Of a stretch of 64,000 bases of DNA, positions 34,257 through 42,281 are shown one piece after another (the first letter of the stretch is position 1; every line of letters begins with the position of its first letter). The translations under genes and the position numbers were made by a program. The stretch spans positions 372,001 through 436,000 of the forward strand of contig NZ_RZNC01000002.1 of the NCBI RefSeq assembly GCF_004078655.1. Reading direction: 5' to 3'. The DNA is from Labedella populi (GTDB lineage: Bacteria; Actinomycetota; Actinomycetes; Actinomycetales; Microbacteriaceae). Under the pieces are notes generated by a model. That model searched no databases and was not told the origin of the DNA. It worked only from the letters and a program-made list of their open reading frames with translations.

Positions 34257-35402
34257 ATGCGGGTCGGAGTGCCGACGGAGATCAAGAACAACGAGAACCG
34301 CGTCGCGGTCATGCCTGCGGGGGTGCACGAGTTCGTGCGACGAGGCCACGAGGTCCTCGTCCAATCGGGTGCCGGGCTCGGCTCGTCCGTGTCCGACGAG
34401 GACTTCGCGGACGCCGGAGCCACGATCGTTGCCGGCGCCGACGCGGTGTGGGAAGGCTCAGACCTCCTCCTCAAGGTCAAGGAGCCGATCGAGGTCGAAT
34501 ACTCCCGGATGCGCGCCGACCAGGTCCTCTTCACCTACCTGCACCTCGCCGCATCGCGGGCGTGCACCGACGCGATTCTCGCGGCGCGCACCACGGCGGT
34601 CGCTTACGAGACCGTGCAGCTCGCGGACCGGTCGCTCCCGTTGCTCTCGCCCATGAGCGAGGTCGCCGGTCGGCTTTCGGCTCTCGTCGGCGCCTACCAC
34701 CTCATGCGGTCGGCGGGCGGTCGCGGGACCTTGCTCGGCGGAGTGCCGGGAACGCCGAAGGCGAAGGTCGTCGTCATCGGCGGCGGTGTCGCGGGTGAGC
34801 ACGCCGCCGCGAACGCGCTCGGCATGGGGGCCGACGTGACGATCGTGGACCTCTCGATCCCGCGCCTGCGTGATCTCGAACGCCGCTTCCAGGGGGCGAT
34901 CCGCACGGCGGTGTCCTCGCATTACGAGATCGCGCAACTCGTGCGTGATGCCGACCTCGTCGTGGGATCGGTCCTCATCCCGGGCGCGCAAGCGCCCAAA
35001 CTCGTGACCGACGAGATGGTCGCGTCGATGAAGCCGGGATCCGTGCTCGTCGACATCGCGATCGACCAGGGTGGCTGTTTCGAGGGCTCCGTGGCCACCA
35101 CGCACGACGATCCCACCTTCCGCGTCCACGACAGCATCTACTACTGCGTCGCCAACATGCCGGGTGCCGTGCCCGAGACGTCGACGCGGGCCCTCACGAA
35201 CGCGACCCTGCCGTACGCACTCGCGCTCGCCGACAAGGGATGGCGCCGGGCCCTCGTCGAGGACGCGGCCCTGCGGGCGGGGCTCAACGCGCACGACGGC
35301 GTGCTTACGAACGCCGGTGTGGCGTCGGCGCTCGGGTACGACCTCGCCGCGATCGATGAGGTCCTCGCCACGACCTCGCGCTCGGAGCCTGTGCTCGCCT
35401 GA
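34257..35402 (+). CDS. ald: Alanine dehydrogenase
   Basis: A 381-residue NAD-dependent L-alanine dehydrogenase, which converts alanine to pyruvate and ammonia. Start MRVGVPTEIKNNENRVAVMP includes Arg15. Catalytic Lys75 (LLKVKEP) and His96 (YLHLAAS) are present, the nucleotide motif is VVVIGGGVAGEHAA, and catalytic Asp270 is in VDIAIDQGGCFE. AGAGGAG precedes ATG 34257. It is divergent from an Lrp-type regulator and ends at a strong hairpin. Length and motifs match the family fully. Confidence 0.96.
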   Translation: MRVGVPTEIKNNENRVAVMPAGVHEFVRRGHEVLVQSGAGLGSSVSDEDFADAGATIVAGADAVWEGSDLLLKVKEPIEVEYSRMRADQVLFTYLHLAASRACTDAILAARTTAVAYETVQLADRSLPLLSPMSEVAGRLSALVGAYHLMRSAGGRGTLLGGVPGTPKAKVVVIGGGVAGEHAAANALGMGADVTIVDLSIPRLRDLERRFQGAIRTAVSSHYEIAQLVRDADLVVGSVLIPGAQAPKLVTDEMVASMKPGSVLVDIAIDQGGCFEGSVATTHDDPTFRVHDSIYYCVANMPGAVPETSTRALTNATLPYALALADKGWRRALVEDAALRAGLNAHDGVLTNAGVASALGYDLAAIDEVLATTSRSEPVLA

Positions 35403-35435
35403 CGCGGACGAGCGCGGTCGAGACGCTGTCACACG

Positions 35436-35474
35436 GAACGCCCGCGTCCCCGGATCCCGGGGACACGGGCGTTC
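35436..35474. terminator. Bidirectional hairpin terminator between ald and trx
   Basis: GAACGCCCG (35436-35444) pairs with CGGGCGTTC (35466-35474), and an inner stem GTCCCCGG/CCGGGGAC extends it to about 17 bp with one mismatch and a 3-nt loop. It lies 34 bp after the ald stop and 41 bp before the convergent thioredoxin stop, so it can serve both. Confidence 0.8.
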
Positions 35475-35514
35475 TGTTCGGTCGCGCGGGCGGCCGTCGG
35501 CCGCTCCGCTCGGA

Positions 35515-35919
35515 TCACTCGGCCGGAGCAGCCTCAGAAGTGGCCGTGTCCGAACGGCCCTCCTCGGACTCCGCGATGCGTCGCCGGACGTCGTCCATGT
35601 CAAGGTCCTCGATCGCGGTGACGAGCTGCTCGAGCGCGGCGGGCGGGAGCGCGCCGGGCTGCGAGAAGACGAGGATTCCGTCCCGGAAGCCCATGAGCGT
35701 GGGGATGGATGTGATGCCGGCAGCGCTCGAAAGCCGCTGCTCCGCCTCGGTGTCGACCTTTCCGAACACGACGCCCGGGTGCTTCTCCGACGCCGCCGTG
35801 AATGTCGGGGCGAACTGGCGACACGGGCCGCACCACTCCGCCCAGAAGTCGACGAGCACAATGCCGTTCTCCTCGACGGTCGTCCCGAAGGTCTCCTCGG
35901 TGAGTTCGATGGTCGCCAT
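35515..35919 (-). CDS. Thioredoxin
   Basis: A 134-residue thioredoxin with active site WCGPC (Cys30, Cys33) and cis-Pro in SIPTLMGFRDG. The fold ends at about residue 108, and an acidic Glu/Ser/Ala tail of about 25 residues follows, longer than in TrxA. GAGGAG precedes the start at 35919. It is cytoplasmic (no signal peptide) and may reduce NrdE or other targets. It is a single gene convergent with ald. Confidence 0.94.
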   Translation of the reverse strand: MATIELTEETFGTTVEENGIVLVDFWAEWCGPCRQFAPTFTAASEKHPGVVFGKVDTEAEQRLSSAAGITSIPTLMGFRDGILVFSQPGALPPAALEQLVTAIEDLDMDDVRRRIAESEEGRSDTATSEAAPAE

Positions 35920-36144
35920 GGGTTCTCCTCTTCGTCCGTCGACCGACGTGGCCGATCGGTCCGTCGGTACGGGCGACGGTTCACGCCGCCCACACGATCT
36001 CCAACAGTGGACCGCCGCTGGAGATTCCCGGCCCGGTCGGCGCGGTCTTCACAGGCTATGCGCCGGATGCCGACGTAGGCTTGTCGACGGTGCCGACGCG
36101 CGGTGGCACTGACCCGACGAACTCGCGAAGGAGGCGATCACACG

Positions 36145-36585
36145 GTGTACGACCTGCTCCCCGGCGGCCAGACCATGTGGTTCCTCTTCATCGCCCTCAT
36201 GCTCGTCATCCTGCTGGCTCTCTTCGGCCGCAGCCTCTGGCGGAGCTTCTCGAGCGGCGCGTCCGCGCGCTTCGACGTCACGGAGATCCCGGCGGACCTG
36301 CCGGGCAGTCGAGAGTTCATCGTGCGCGACGACAAGACCGGAGCGCTCCTGCAGTTCCTCACGATCCAGGGCCACGGTCGCATCGTGAGCGTCGAGGTGC
36401 CGGCGCGTCATCGCGGGACGGGGACCGAACTCGAACTCTTCGAGGCGAGCTTGTCGGCCGTCCCGGACATCGCGTGGTGGACGTGGCCGCCGACGACCCC
36501 CGAGGGCTCCGTCGCGCTCCGTCAGCTCGCCCAGCGGCGTCCGGAACTCACGTTCTGGGACGCGAGCGGCGCGCGCATCGTCTGA
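36145..36585 (+). CDS. Membrane-anchored protein of unknown function, GNAT-like pattern in the soluble part
   Basis: A 146-residue protein with an N-terminal helix (MWFLFIALMLVILLALFG), a linker, then a soluble part with REFIVRDDKTGALLQFLTI and VEVPARHRGTGTELELFEA. The segment RHRGTGTELELF faintly recalls the acetyl-CoA loop of acetyltransferases, but the domain is short. GTG 36145 has AAGGAGG 10 nt upstream and is chosen over the in-frame GTG 36103. The next small membrane gene begins 26 bp later. Confidence 0.65.
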   Translation: MYDLLPGGQTMWFLFIALMLVILLALFGRSLWRSFSSGASARFDVTEIPADLPGSREFIVRDDKTGALLQFLTIQGHGRIVSVEVPARHRGTGTELELFEASLSAVPDIAWWTWPPTTPEGSVALRQLAQRRPELTFWDASGARIV

Positions 36586-36611
36586 GCCGCGTCCTCGGCT
36601 AAGATGAGACC

Positions 36612-36770
36612 ATGGCCTTCGCGATCTCGATCCTGCTCTTCCTTGCCGGAATGTACCTCTTCGCGCTCGCGTTCCTCGTCCCCGGGTTCGAGGGTGTCAT
36701 CTTCATCGCCGGTGTGCTCGTCGTGAGCCTCGCGATCTTCATCCCGGTTCACATCCTGCGCAAGAACTAG
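36612..36770 (+). CDS. Small hydrophobic membrane protein (52 residues)
   Basis: A 52-residue protein almost entirely made of two transmembrane helices (ISILLFLAGMYLFALAFLV and VIFIAGVLVVSLAIFI) with a short PGFEG turn, ending HILRKN. ATG 36612 follows TAAGAT (36600-36605) by 6 nt, the leaderless pattern. Function unknown; it sits between the membrane-anchored protein gene and the CsoR-family gene. Confidence 0.65.
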   Translation: MAFAISILLFLAGMYLFALAFLVPGFEGVIFIAGVLVVSLAIFIPVHILRKN

Positions 36771-36794
36771 CGTCCCGCGCCGCGGTCCTCTCCG

Positions 36795-36817
36795 CTCCCC
36801 GGTGACACCCCGGGGAG
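36795..36817. promoter_or_regulatory. GC-rich palindrome between promoter elements of the CsoR-family gene
   Basis: CTCCCCGG (36795-36802) and CCGGGGAG (36810-36817) form an 8-bp inverted repeat with a 7-nt spacer. It ends 1 bp before TATTCT (36819-36824), a -10 hexamer placed 6 nt before GTG 36831. C-tract/G-tract palindromes are typical CsoR-family operators, so autorepression is likely. Confidence 0.55.
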
Positions 36818-36830
36818 GTATTCTGAGCCC

Positions 36831-37112
36831 GTGATCGACGACATCAAGAAGCGCTCCCTCCACCGCATCCGTATCCTCGAGGGCCAGATGCGCGGCCTTG
36901 AGAAGATGGTGGAGAACGAGGACTACTGCATGGACATCATCACGCAGTCGCTCGCCATCCAGAAGTCCCTCGGCTCGCTCAACAAGCTCATCGTCGAGAA
37001 CCACCTCCGCACGCACGTCACATCGATGTTCGAAGCGGGTGGTGAGGAGCGGGAGGCCGCGGTGGCGGAGTTGCTCAAGGTGTTCGAGCTCTCCAACAAC
37101 CGGGGTTCCTGA
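36831..37112 (+). CDS. CsoR/RcnR-family metal-responsive repressor
   Basis: A 93-residue all-helical DUF156 protein with the family core HRIRILEGQMRGLEKMVENE and DYCMDIITQSLAIQKSLGSL. Ligand positions are Cys33, His58 and His62 (ENHLRTHV), so the second Cys of copper-sensing CsoR (C-H-C) is replaced by His. A C-H-H set is nearer to the nickel/cobalt sensor RcnR, though RcnR also needs an N-terminal His that I do not see at that position. No metal transporter gene is adjacent. The GTG start appears leaderless. Confidence 0.85.
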   Translation: MIDDIKKRSLHRIRILEGQMRGLEKMVENEDYCMDIITQSLAIQKSLGSLNKLIVENHLRTHVTSMFEAGGEEREAAVAELLKVFELSNNRGS

Positions 37113-37113
37113 A

Positions 37114-38277
37114 TCAGGCGCGCGACTCGGTGCGCGACGTCCCCACCGGGCCGAGCAACGCGGTCGCGACGGTCGAGTGAGCGGATTCGGGGTCCGATGG
37201 GTGGAAGATCCCCGCGAGCACGTCGCGATACAGCCGACTCAGTTCGTTCTGCGAGAAGTAGCTCGAACCGCCCGAGACACGGATCGCCTGGTCCACGACG
37301 ACGCGAGCGGTTTCGGTCGCTCGTGTCTTGAGACCGACGAGGGTCCGGAACCACTGCGTGCCGCGGTCGACGCCGTTCTCGACGTCCGCCGCGACGGTGG
37401 CGATCTGCGGCCACAAGGCGTCATGAGCGATCGCCGCGTCCGCGAGGCGCCACCGGAGGTCCGGGTCGTCCGCGAGAGGGGCGCCCGTCCGTTTCGACCG
37501 GCGGCGCGTCACGCCGTCGACGGCGAGTTCGAGGGCTCGACCGCTGATGCCCGTATAGACGGACGCGATGAGCGATTCGAAGACCGCGAAGATCGCGAAG
37601 ACGAGAGGATCGGCGTTCGGCCCGGGATCGAGTCGCCGCAGGACGCCGCCGGCGGGAGCGTGCGCTCCTTCGAGCACGGTCGTCCGGCTCTGGCTCGCGC
37701 GCATGCCCAGGGTGTCCCAATCGTCGTGTGTCGTGACGCCCTCTCGTGAGACGAGGGCGTAGACGATCTTCGGACCGTCGGGCGACGTCGAGTCGAGACC
37801 GGTGACGCCGAGCGTCGTCCAGGCCGGGGCGAGCGACGTGAAGATCTTCGTGCCCGTGAACGAGTAGCCACCGGCGCCGTCCGGCTCCGCCACCGTGTCC
37901 GACCCGAAGAGCACGAGGTCGTTGCCGGCCTCGCTGATTCCGAAGGCGAGCACCTCGCCGGCGGCCGCTCGTCGCTCGACTTCCGCGAGACCGGTGTCTC
38001 CCCTCCGACGGAGGAGGCGGGCGACGCCCGTCCACACGAGATGCATGTTGACGGCGAGGGCCGTCGCAGGGGCGGCGGCGGCGAGTCGCGATTGCGCCTC
38101 GGCGACCTCGACGAGCGAGGCGTCGAGGCCGCCGAGTTCGGCGGGAAGGAAGGACAGGAGGTAACCGGCGGCGGCGAGCTCGTCGAGGTCCTCCGTGAAG
38201 AAGGCGTTCTCCCGGTCGTACCGGGCAGCGCGCGAGTGGATGCGGGCGAGCAGCTCGTCGCTCAGGAGTTGCGTCAT
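37114..38277 (-). CDS. Acyl-CoA-dehydrogenase-like flavoprotein
   Basis: A 387-residue protein with the acyl-CoA dehydrogenase layout: N-terminal helices (FFTEDLDELAAAGYLLSFLP), a middle beta domain (LAFGISEAGNDLVLFGSDTV, FTGTKIFTSLAPAW) and a C-terminal helical domain with RVSGGSSYFSQNELSRLYRD. No catalytic Glu is evident at the usual sites, and the end resembles the DszC/HpaA-type flavin monooxygenase relatives, so it may be an oxygenase or a desaturase rather than a beta-oxidation enzyme. ATG 38277 overlaps the DUF4349 gene stop by 4 bp and follows GAAGGA. Confidence 0.82.
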   Translation of the reverse strand: MTQLLSDELLARIHSRAARYDRENAFFTEDLDELAAAGYLLSFLPAELGGLDASLVEVAEAQSRLAAAAPATALAVNMHLVWTGVARLLRRRGDTGLAEVERRAAAGEVLAFGISEAGNDLVLFGSDTVAEPDGAGGYSFTGTKIFTSLAPAWTTLGVTGLDSTSPDGPKIVYALVSREGVTTHDDWDTLGMRASQSRTTVLEGAHAPAGGVLRRLDPGPNADPLVFAIFAVFESLIASVYTGISGRALELAVDGVTRRRSKRTGAPLADDPDLRWRLADAAIAHDALWPQIATVAADVENGVDRGTQWFRTLVGLKTRATETARVVVDQAIRVSGGSSYFSQNELSRLYRDVLAGIFHPSDPESAHSTVATALLGPVGTSRTESRA

Positions 38278-39566
38278 GTCTCGTCCTTCGGGCCGGGTGG
38301 GGGAGTGCGTGGTGTCCGGGGCGCCGCACGGCTCGACCCGGTCGAACGTGTCGTGGCGTTCGACGTGGTTCTCGGTTTGGCCTTCGGTGCGGCCTTCGAT
38401 TTCGCGTCCGGTTTCACCGTCGGTTCCACCGTGGGTGTCGCTGGAGGCTCTGTCGGAGTCGGCGCCTCCGACATCGGCGGCGCCCCGTCCGTGCGCGGGT
38501 CCGCTGTCGGCAGGGGAGGCCTCGGGGGAATCGGGTGTTCCGGGTCCGCCGGGGGGTTCTGGGCCGCAGGCGGCGTCCCGACGGGACGGGGAACCTCGGA
38601 CGTCGCACCGGGAACCCCGCCCGGACCGGGAGTGCCGGCCCGACCGGGAGTGCCTGCCGGACCGGGAGTGCCTGCCGGACGCCGGATGCGGCGCCGGCGG
38701 CCCAGCCACCAGACGAGAGCGCCGACCGCGGCGACGAGGAGCAGCCACGGGATGAGCACCCCGACGACGACGAGGGCCCCCGACAGGAACGACCCGACGG
38801 AACGGAACCCGAGCACGAGTCCGCTCCAGAGGTCCGTCGGTCCGGTCCCGCCGACTTCTTCGGGGACGCCGATGTCGATCGTCACGGTCGAGAAGGCCAC
38901 CTGTTCGACGAGCGACTGCTGCTGGGCCATGAGGCTGTCGCGCTCGGCCTGGCGGCTCGTGAGTTCGTTCTCGATGGTGATGAGGTCGGACGTGGAACTC
39001 GCGCCCGCGAGGAGTTCGAGCAAGCGGTCGATCGAGGCTTCGAGAGCGCCGATCCGCGCCGTGATGTCGGCCACCGATGAGGTCACGTCACGTCGGTCGA
39101 GAGCCGACGACACGACGGTCGCGAGCTCGGCGATCTCGTCCATCGTCTCGTCGAGCTCGTCCGTCGGGACGCGCAGGACGAGGGAGGCCGACGCCGGCGT
39201 TGCGGCTCCCGCAGGTGAGTCCGAGCGTTGATCCACGCGACCGCCCACGGCGGACGTGATCTCCTCGATCGCGTCCGCGACGGCCAAGGGTCGTGCATCG
39301 CCGAGGGACATCCACGCCGTCACGATGATGTCACGCTCGGCATCCGAATCGCCGTCCTCCTCGGCGCCGCCGTCCGGGACCGAGCCAGGGACCGAGCCCG
39401 GGAGGGGTTCGACCGGCAGCCGCTCGCCCGGGAGGACGCGGCCGGGTGCCGGGACTGCCCCGCCGCCATCCGACGATGAGCCGCCGGAGGATGAACACGA
39501 CGTCACCCCCAGGACGATCGCGAGGGCGGCGATCAGGACGGCGGGGGCTCGTGACGATCGGGACAT
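38274..39566 (-). CDS. DUF4349 lipoprotein with long Pro-rich C-terminal tail
   Basis: A 430-residue protein with lipobox VTSC (Cys24), a DUF4349-type domain (about 85-245; VTAWMSLGDARPLAVADAIE, a coiled-coil SLMAQQQSLVEQ, FSTVTIDIGVPEE) and one transmembrane helix (GALVVVGVLIPWLLLVAAVG). After RRRRRIRRP comes a 140-residue Pro/Thr/Ala tail with GTPGPAG-type repeats that should face the cytoplasm. The tail is far longer than in typical DUF4349 proteins. The start at 39566 has TAAGGT on the minus strand 6 nt upstream, suggesting a leaderless mRNA. Function unknown; perhaps membrane stress sensing. Confidence 0.85.
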   Translation of the reverse strand: MSRSSRAPAVLIAALAIVLGVTSCSSSGGSSSDGGGAVPAPGRVLPGERLPVEPLPGSVPGSVPDGGAEEDGDSDAERDIIVTAWMSLGDARPLAVADAIEEITSAVGGRVDQRSDSPAGAATPASASLVLRVPTDELDETMDEIAELATVVSSALDRRDVTSSVADITARIGALEASIDRLLELLAGASSTSDLITIENELTSRQAERDSLMAQQQSLVEQVAFSTVTIDIGVPEEVGGTGPTDLWSGLVLGFRSVGSFLSGALVVVGVLIPWLLLVAAVGALVWWLGRRRRIRRPAGTPGPAGTPGRAGTPGPGGVPGATSEVPRPVGTPPAAQNPPADPEHPIPPRPPLPTADPRTDGAPPMSEAPTPTEPPATPTVEPTVKPDAKSKAAPKAKPRTTSNATTRSTGSSRAAPRTPRTPPPGPKDET

Positions 39567-39914
39567 GTCTTCACCTTACGAGCGGCCGTCGTCGCGGATC
39601 GTCACGGATTGCTCACGAATCCACCGGCGCCGGAGGTTCATCGAACGTTGAACGAACCTTCGAACCGAGAGCGGATTTTTCGATTATCGTGCGCAGGCTC
39701 TACCGAATGACCCCTGTTCGGGAGTATCGTCTCGTAACCCCACGACGGACCCGAATCCCCAGTGGGCATCGTGTCGGCGGCCGTTACCGCGGCACCGACA
39801 CGAACCGATGACACGGGCGTTCCCCCGGACGCCCTCGCGTCGTCCCGGTTGTGGAGTCGCACCCTCCTCACCTGTTGAACCCGAAACGACAGACGCCTAT
39901 CAGGAGGCTTGTGC
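39567..39914. other. 348-bp divergent intergenic region
   Basis: This gap separates the DUF4349 gene from the FMN reductase. It holds the minus-strand -10 TAAGGT (39573-39578), the 26-bp symmetric element at 39634-39659 and an AT-rich stretch around 39672-39690 that may hold a plus-strand promoter. I see no coding sequence in it. Confidence 0.6.
39634..39659. promoter_or_regulatory. Three-part symmetric operator candidate
   Basis: AGGTTC (39634-39639), AACGTT (39644-39649) and GAACCT (39654-39659) are arranged with exact dyad symmetry around 39646/39647. The intervening 4-nt segments ATCG and GAAC are not symmetric. The spacing between element centres is 10 bp, one helical turn, as expected for a dimeric regulator. 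It lies 67 bp upstream of the DUF4349 start. The regulator is unknown. Confidence 0.45.
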
Positions 39915-40526
39915 ATGCCCATTTCCTTCGACCGTGCCCACGGTGAACCCATGAGACTCATGGTGATCGTGGGCAGCGTCCGACCCGGCAGAGCCGGATT
40001 GCCCGTGTCCCTCTGGGTCCACGATCGCGTGTCCGAGGTCGGCGGCTTCGAGATCGACTTCGTCGATCTCGCGGAGCTCGCCCTTCCCTTCATGAACGAG
40101 CCCCTCGATCCGAAGCTCGGTCGCTACTCGTACCGCCACACGCACGCGTGGAGCCGGCGCGTCGACGCCGCTGACGCTTTCGTCTTCGTTGCACCCGAGT
40201 ACAACCACTCTTACGCTCCCGCACTCAAGAACGCGATCGACTATCTCTTCCACGAGTGGTCTCGGAAGCCGGTCGGATTCGTGAGCTACGGGGGAGTGGC
40301 GGGCGGGACGCGCGGCGTCGCCGCTTTGCTGCCGGTCCTGCACAGCCTCGGACTTGTGCCCACGACCGCGACGGTCGACGTCCCCTTCGTGCGGCGGCAG
40401 GTCGACGACGGCTTCTTCCTGCCGACGGACCGTCAGTCGGCCGCTCTCGACTCGATGCTCATCGAGATCAAGGAGCTCGAACAGTCCCTCTCGGTCGTGC
40501 GCCGCGAGGCGCTCGTCGCGCGGTAG
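39915..40526 (+). CDS. NADPH-dependent FMN reductase family protein
   Basis: A 203-residue flavodoxin-like reductase. The FMN phosphate loop is VIVGSVRPGRAGLPV (about 18-32), and the family signature PEYNHSYAPALKNAIDY spans 94-110. AGGAGG lies 7 nt before ATG 39915. The product reduces quinones, azo compounds or chromate, or supplies reduced flavin. It is followed directly by a hairpin terminator, so it is monocistronic. Confidence 0.9.
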   Translation: MPISFDRAHGEPMRLMVIVGSVRPGRAGLPVSLWVHDRVSEVGGFEIDFVDLAELALPFMNEPLDPKLGRYSYRHTHAWSRRVDAADAFVFVAPEYNHSYAPALKNAIDYLFHEWSRKPVGFVSYGGVAGGTRGVAALLPVLHSLGLVPTTATVDVPFVRRQVDDGFFLPTDRQSAALDSMLIEIKELEQSLSVVRREALVAR

Positions 40527-40539
40527 GACCGCTCGAACG

Positions 40540-40570
40540 GAAGCGGGACCGCCTGCGGTGGTCCCGCTTC
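40540..40570 (+). terminator. Hairpin terminator after the FMN reductase
   Basis: GAAGCGGGACC (40540-40550) and GGTCCCGCTTC (40560-40570) form a perfect 11-bp stem with a 9-nt loop, 14 bp after the stop codon. A partial second copy of GGTCCCGCTT follows. There is no T-tract, as is common in high-GC actinobacteria. Confidence 0.75.
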
Positions 40571-40651
40571 CGGCGGTCCCGCTTGCGGCGGTCGGGGATG
40601 CATCGGCGCCCGCTCGTCGGGTTCCGCCAGGGGGTCGCCCGGCATTCCTCA

Positions 40652-41860
40652 TCAGGAGGGCTGAATGGGCACCGGTTCCGTGTCCGCGAGCGGGCTCGCG
40701 TCGCGGCCACGGAGGTCGGGGTGCCAGCGCTTCCCGAGCGCCGGCACGACGAAGCCCACGAGGGCGAGCGCGATGGCGGCCCAGAAGGCGCCGCTCGGTC
40801 CGCTCTCGTCAATGAGGAAGCCGGCGGCGGCCGAACCGAGGGCCGCTCCGATGAGCTGACCCGTGCCGACCCAGCCGTACGCCTCGGCGGTGTCGCTGAA
40901 CTTCACACTCGACGAGACGATGGCGAAGAGCACGGCGAGCGCGGGGGCGATGCCGATGCCCGCGATGAACAGCGTGACGGCGAGCCACCAGGCGTTGAGG
41001 AAGAGCGCGGCGAGCGCGACTCCTGCGAAGACCACGAACATGCGACGTGCGAGAGCCCACGGGCCGATCGGGACGTGACCGAGCGCGAGCCCTCCCGCGA
41101 GGCTGCCGACAGAGAAGATGGCGAGCACGATGCCCGCTTCGAGGCCGTCGTGTCCGAATGTCGCGACGACTCCGGCCTCGATCGCGGAGCACGCCCCGAT
41201 GAGCAGGAATCCGACGACGGTCGCGAGGAGGACGGGGGGCTTCGCGAGCACCTGCCCGACCTTGCGGCGACTGCGGGGGATGCGGACACGGCCGACCTCG
41301 GGTGAGGCGATGAACCAGATGCCGCCGACGACCATGATGACGACGGCGAGCATGATGCCCCACACGGTGCCGACCTGCGTGGAGACGAACGTCGTGATGA
41401 CGGGGCCCAGGACCCAGATGATCTCTTGCGCCGATGCGTCGAGCGAGAAGAGCGGGGTGAGCTGTTGCGAGGTCACCATCTTGGGATAGATGGTGCGCAC
41501 GGCCGGTTGGATCGGGGGCGTGCTGATGCCCGCGAAGAAACCGAGCACCATGTAGAGGGGGACGGACATCTCCACGAGCGCGATCGTGCTGACGACGACG
41601 ACCGAGACCACGAGCGTCGTGACGAGGACCTTGCGCATTCCCCACGAGCCCATCCAGCGGCTCGTGAGCGGGCCGGCGATCGCCTGTCCGATGCTCGTCG
41701 CGGCGAGCACGAGTCCCGCGGCACCGTATGAGCCCGTCACTTGCTCGATGTGCAGGAGAAAGGCGAGCGAGAGCATGCCGAAGGGGAAGCGCGCGACGAG
41801 TTGCGCGCCGATGATCCGGGCGACGCCGGGGGCCGCGAGGAGGCTTCGGTAGCTGGACAC
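40652..41860 (-). CDS. MFS transporter
   Basis: A 402-residue major facilitator with about 12 transmembrane segments. The N-half loop GPLTSRWMGSWGMRKVLV matches the A-like motif between helices 2 and 3. GTG 41860 has minus-strand TACACT (41869-41874) 8 nt upstream, a leaderless pattern; an upstream in-frame start at 41896 is less likely. Probably a drug or metabolite exporter; the substrate is unknown. It converges on the FMN reductase terminator. Confidence 0.88.
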   Translation of the reverse strand: MSSYRSLLAAPGVARIIGAQLVARFPFGMLSLAFLLHIEQVTGSYGAAGLVLAATSIGQAIAGPLTSRWMGSWGMRKVLVTTLVVSVVVVSTIALVEMSVPLYMVLGFFAGISTPPIQPAVRTIYPKMVTSQQLTPLFSLDASAQEIIWVLGPVITTFVSTQVGTVWGIMLAVVIMVVGGIWFIASPEVGRVRIPRSRRKVGQVLAKPPVLLATVVGFLLIGACSAIEAGVVATFGHDGLEAGIVLAIFSVGSLAGGLALGHVPIGPWALARRMFVVFAGVALAALFLNAWWLAVTLFIAGIGIAPALAVLFAIVSSSVKFSDTAEAYGWVGTGQLIGAALGSAAAGFLIDESGPSGAFWAAIALALVGFVVPALGKRWHPDLRGRDASPLADTEPVPIQPS

Positions 41861-42037
41861 AGGACAACAGTGTATTGGGGTGCGACACGCCGACATGAAG
41901 AGGTCGCGAACCGGAATGTCGGTGGTCCGGAATACGTTGAAATCTGTGGAGGGATCGCAACGGATCCGCTCAAGATTTCCGGCGGAATCGGCGTTTTTCC
42001 TCGTTCGGGGGAGGGGCCGCGATCGGTGGAGAAATGA

Positions 42038-42065
42038 GTGGATAACTCGCGATTCCCGTGGATAA
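42038..42065 (+). promoter_or_regulatory. Two DnaA-box-like sites upstream of nrdHIEF
   Basis: GTGGATAA occurs at 42038-42045 and again at 42058-42065, in the same orientation, 20 bp apart. Each matches 8 of 9 positions of the DnaA box TGTGGATAA (first base A or C instead of T). DnaA control of ribonucleotide reductase is established in E. coli. Here it is inferred from sequence only. Confidence 0.4.
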
Positions 42066-42091
42066 CCCGGTGGAAAACTACATCCGTGTAA

Positions 42092-42139
42092 CTACTACCC
42101 CTTGGGGTGCAGACTCGGCGGGCTCACTAGATGTAGTAT
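42092..42139 (+). promoter_or_regulatory. Paired NrdR boxes upstream of nrdHIEF
   Basis: Box 2 (42124-42139) is TCACTAGATGTAGTAT, which fits the NrdR consensus acaCwAtATaTwGtgt at all strongly conserved positions. Box 1 (42092-42107) is CTACTACCCCTTGGGG, which keeps the CTA...TTG ends but not the centre. They lie 32 bp apart, about three helical turns, the usual NrdR arrangement. Box 1 also has an ACCCC/GGGGT core that resembles a CsoR-type operator. Confidence 0.6.
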
Positions 42140-42281
42140 CGGAAGCCCGGTGGGAAACACCGGAGGTCCAACCGGTCCGCCGGTGGAGACCGCTCTCCAG
42201 GAGCGGGAATCCCGACCTCCAGATCACCCCGCCGGCATCAACTTCCAGAACGATCCGCACTCGAGGAGAAAGGTCCCCACC

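Larger units (their letters stand above)
41861..42281. other. 421-bp regulatory region before nrdHIEF
   Basis: This long gap holds the MFS promoter at its left end, two DnaA-box-like sites (42038-42065), a pair of NrdR-box-like sites (42092-42139), and a stem CCGGTG/CACCGG (42147-42163) with a GGAAA loop, probably in the nrdH leader. TCGAGGAGAAAGG ahead of ATG 42282 gives the ribosome-binding site. No gene is supported within it. Confidence 0.65.
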
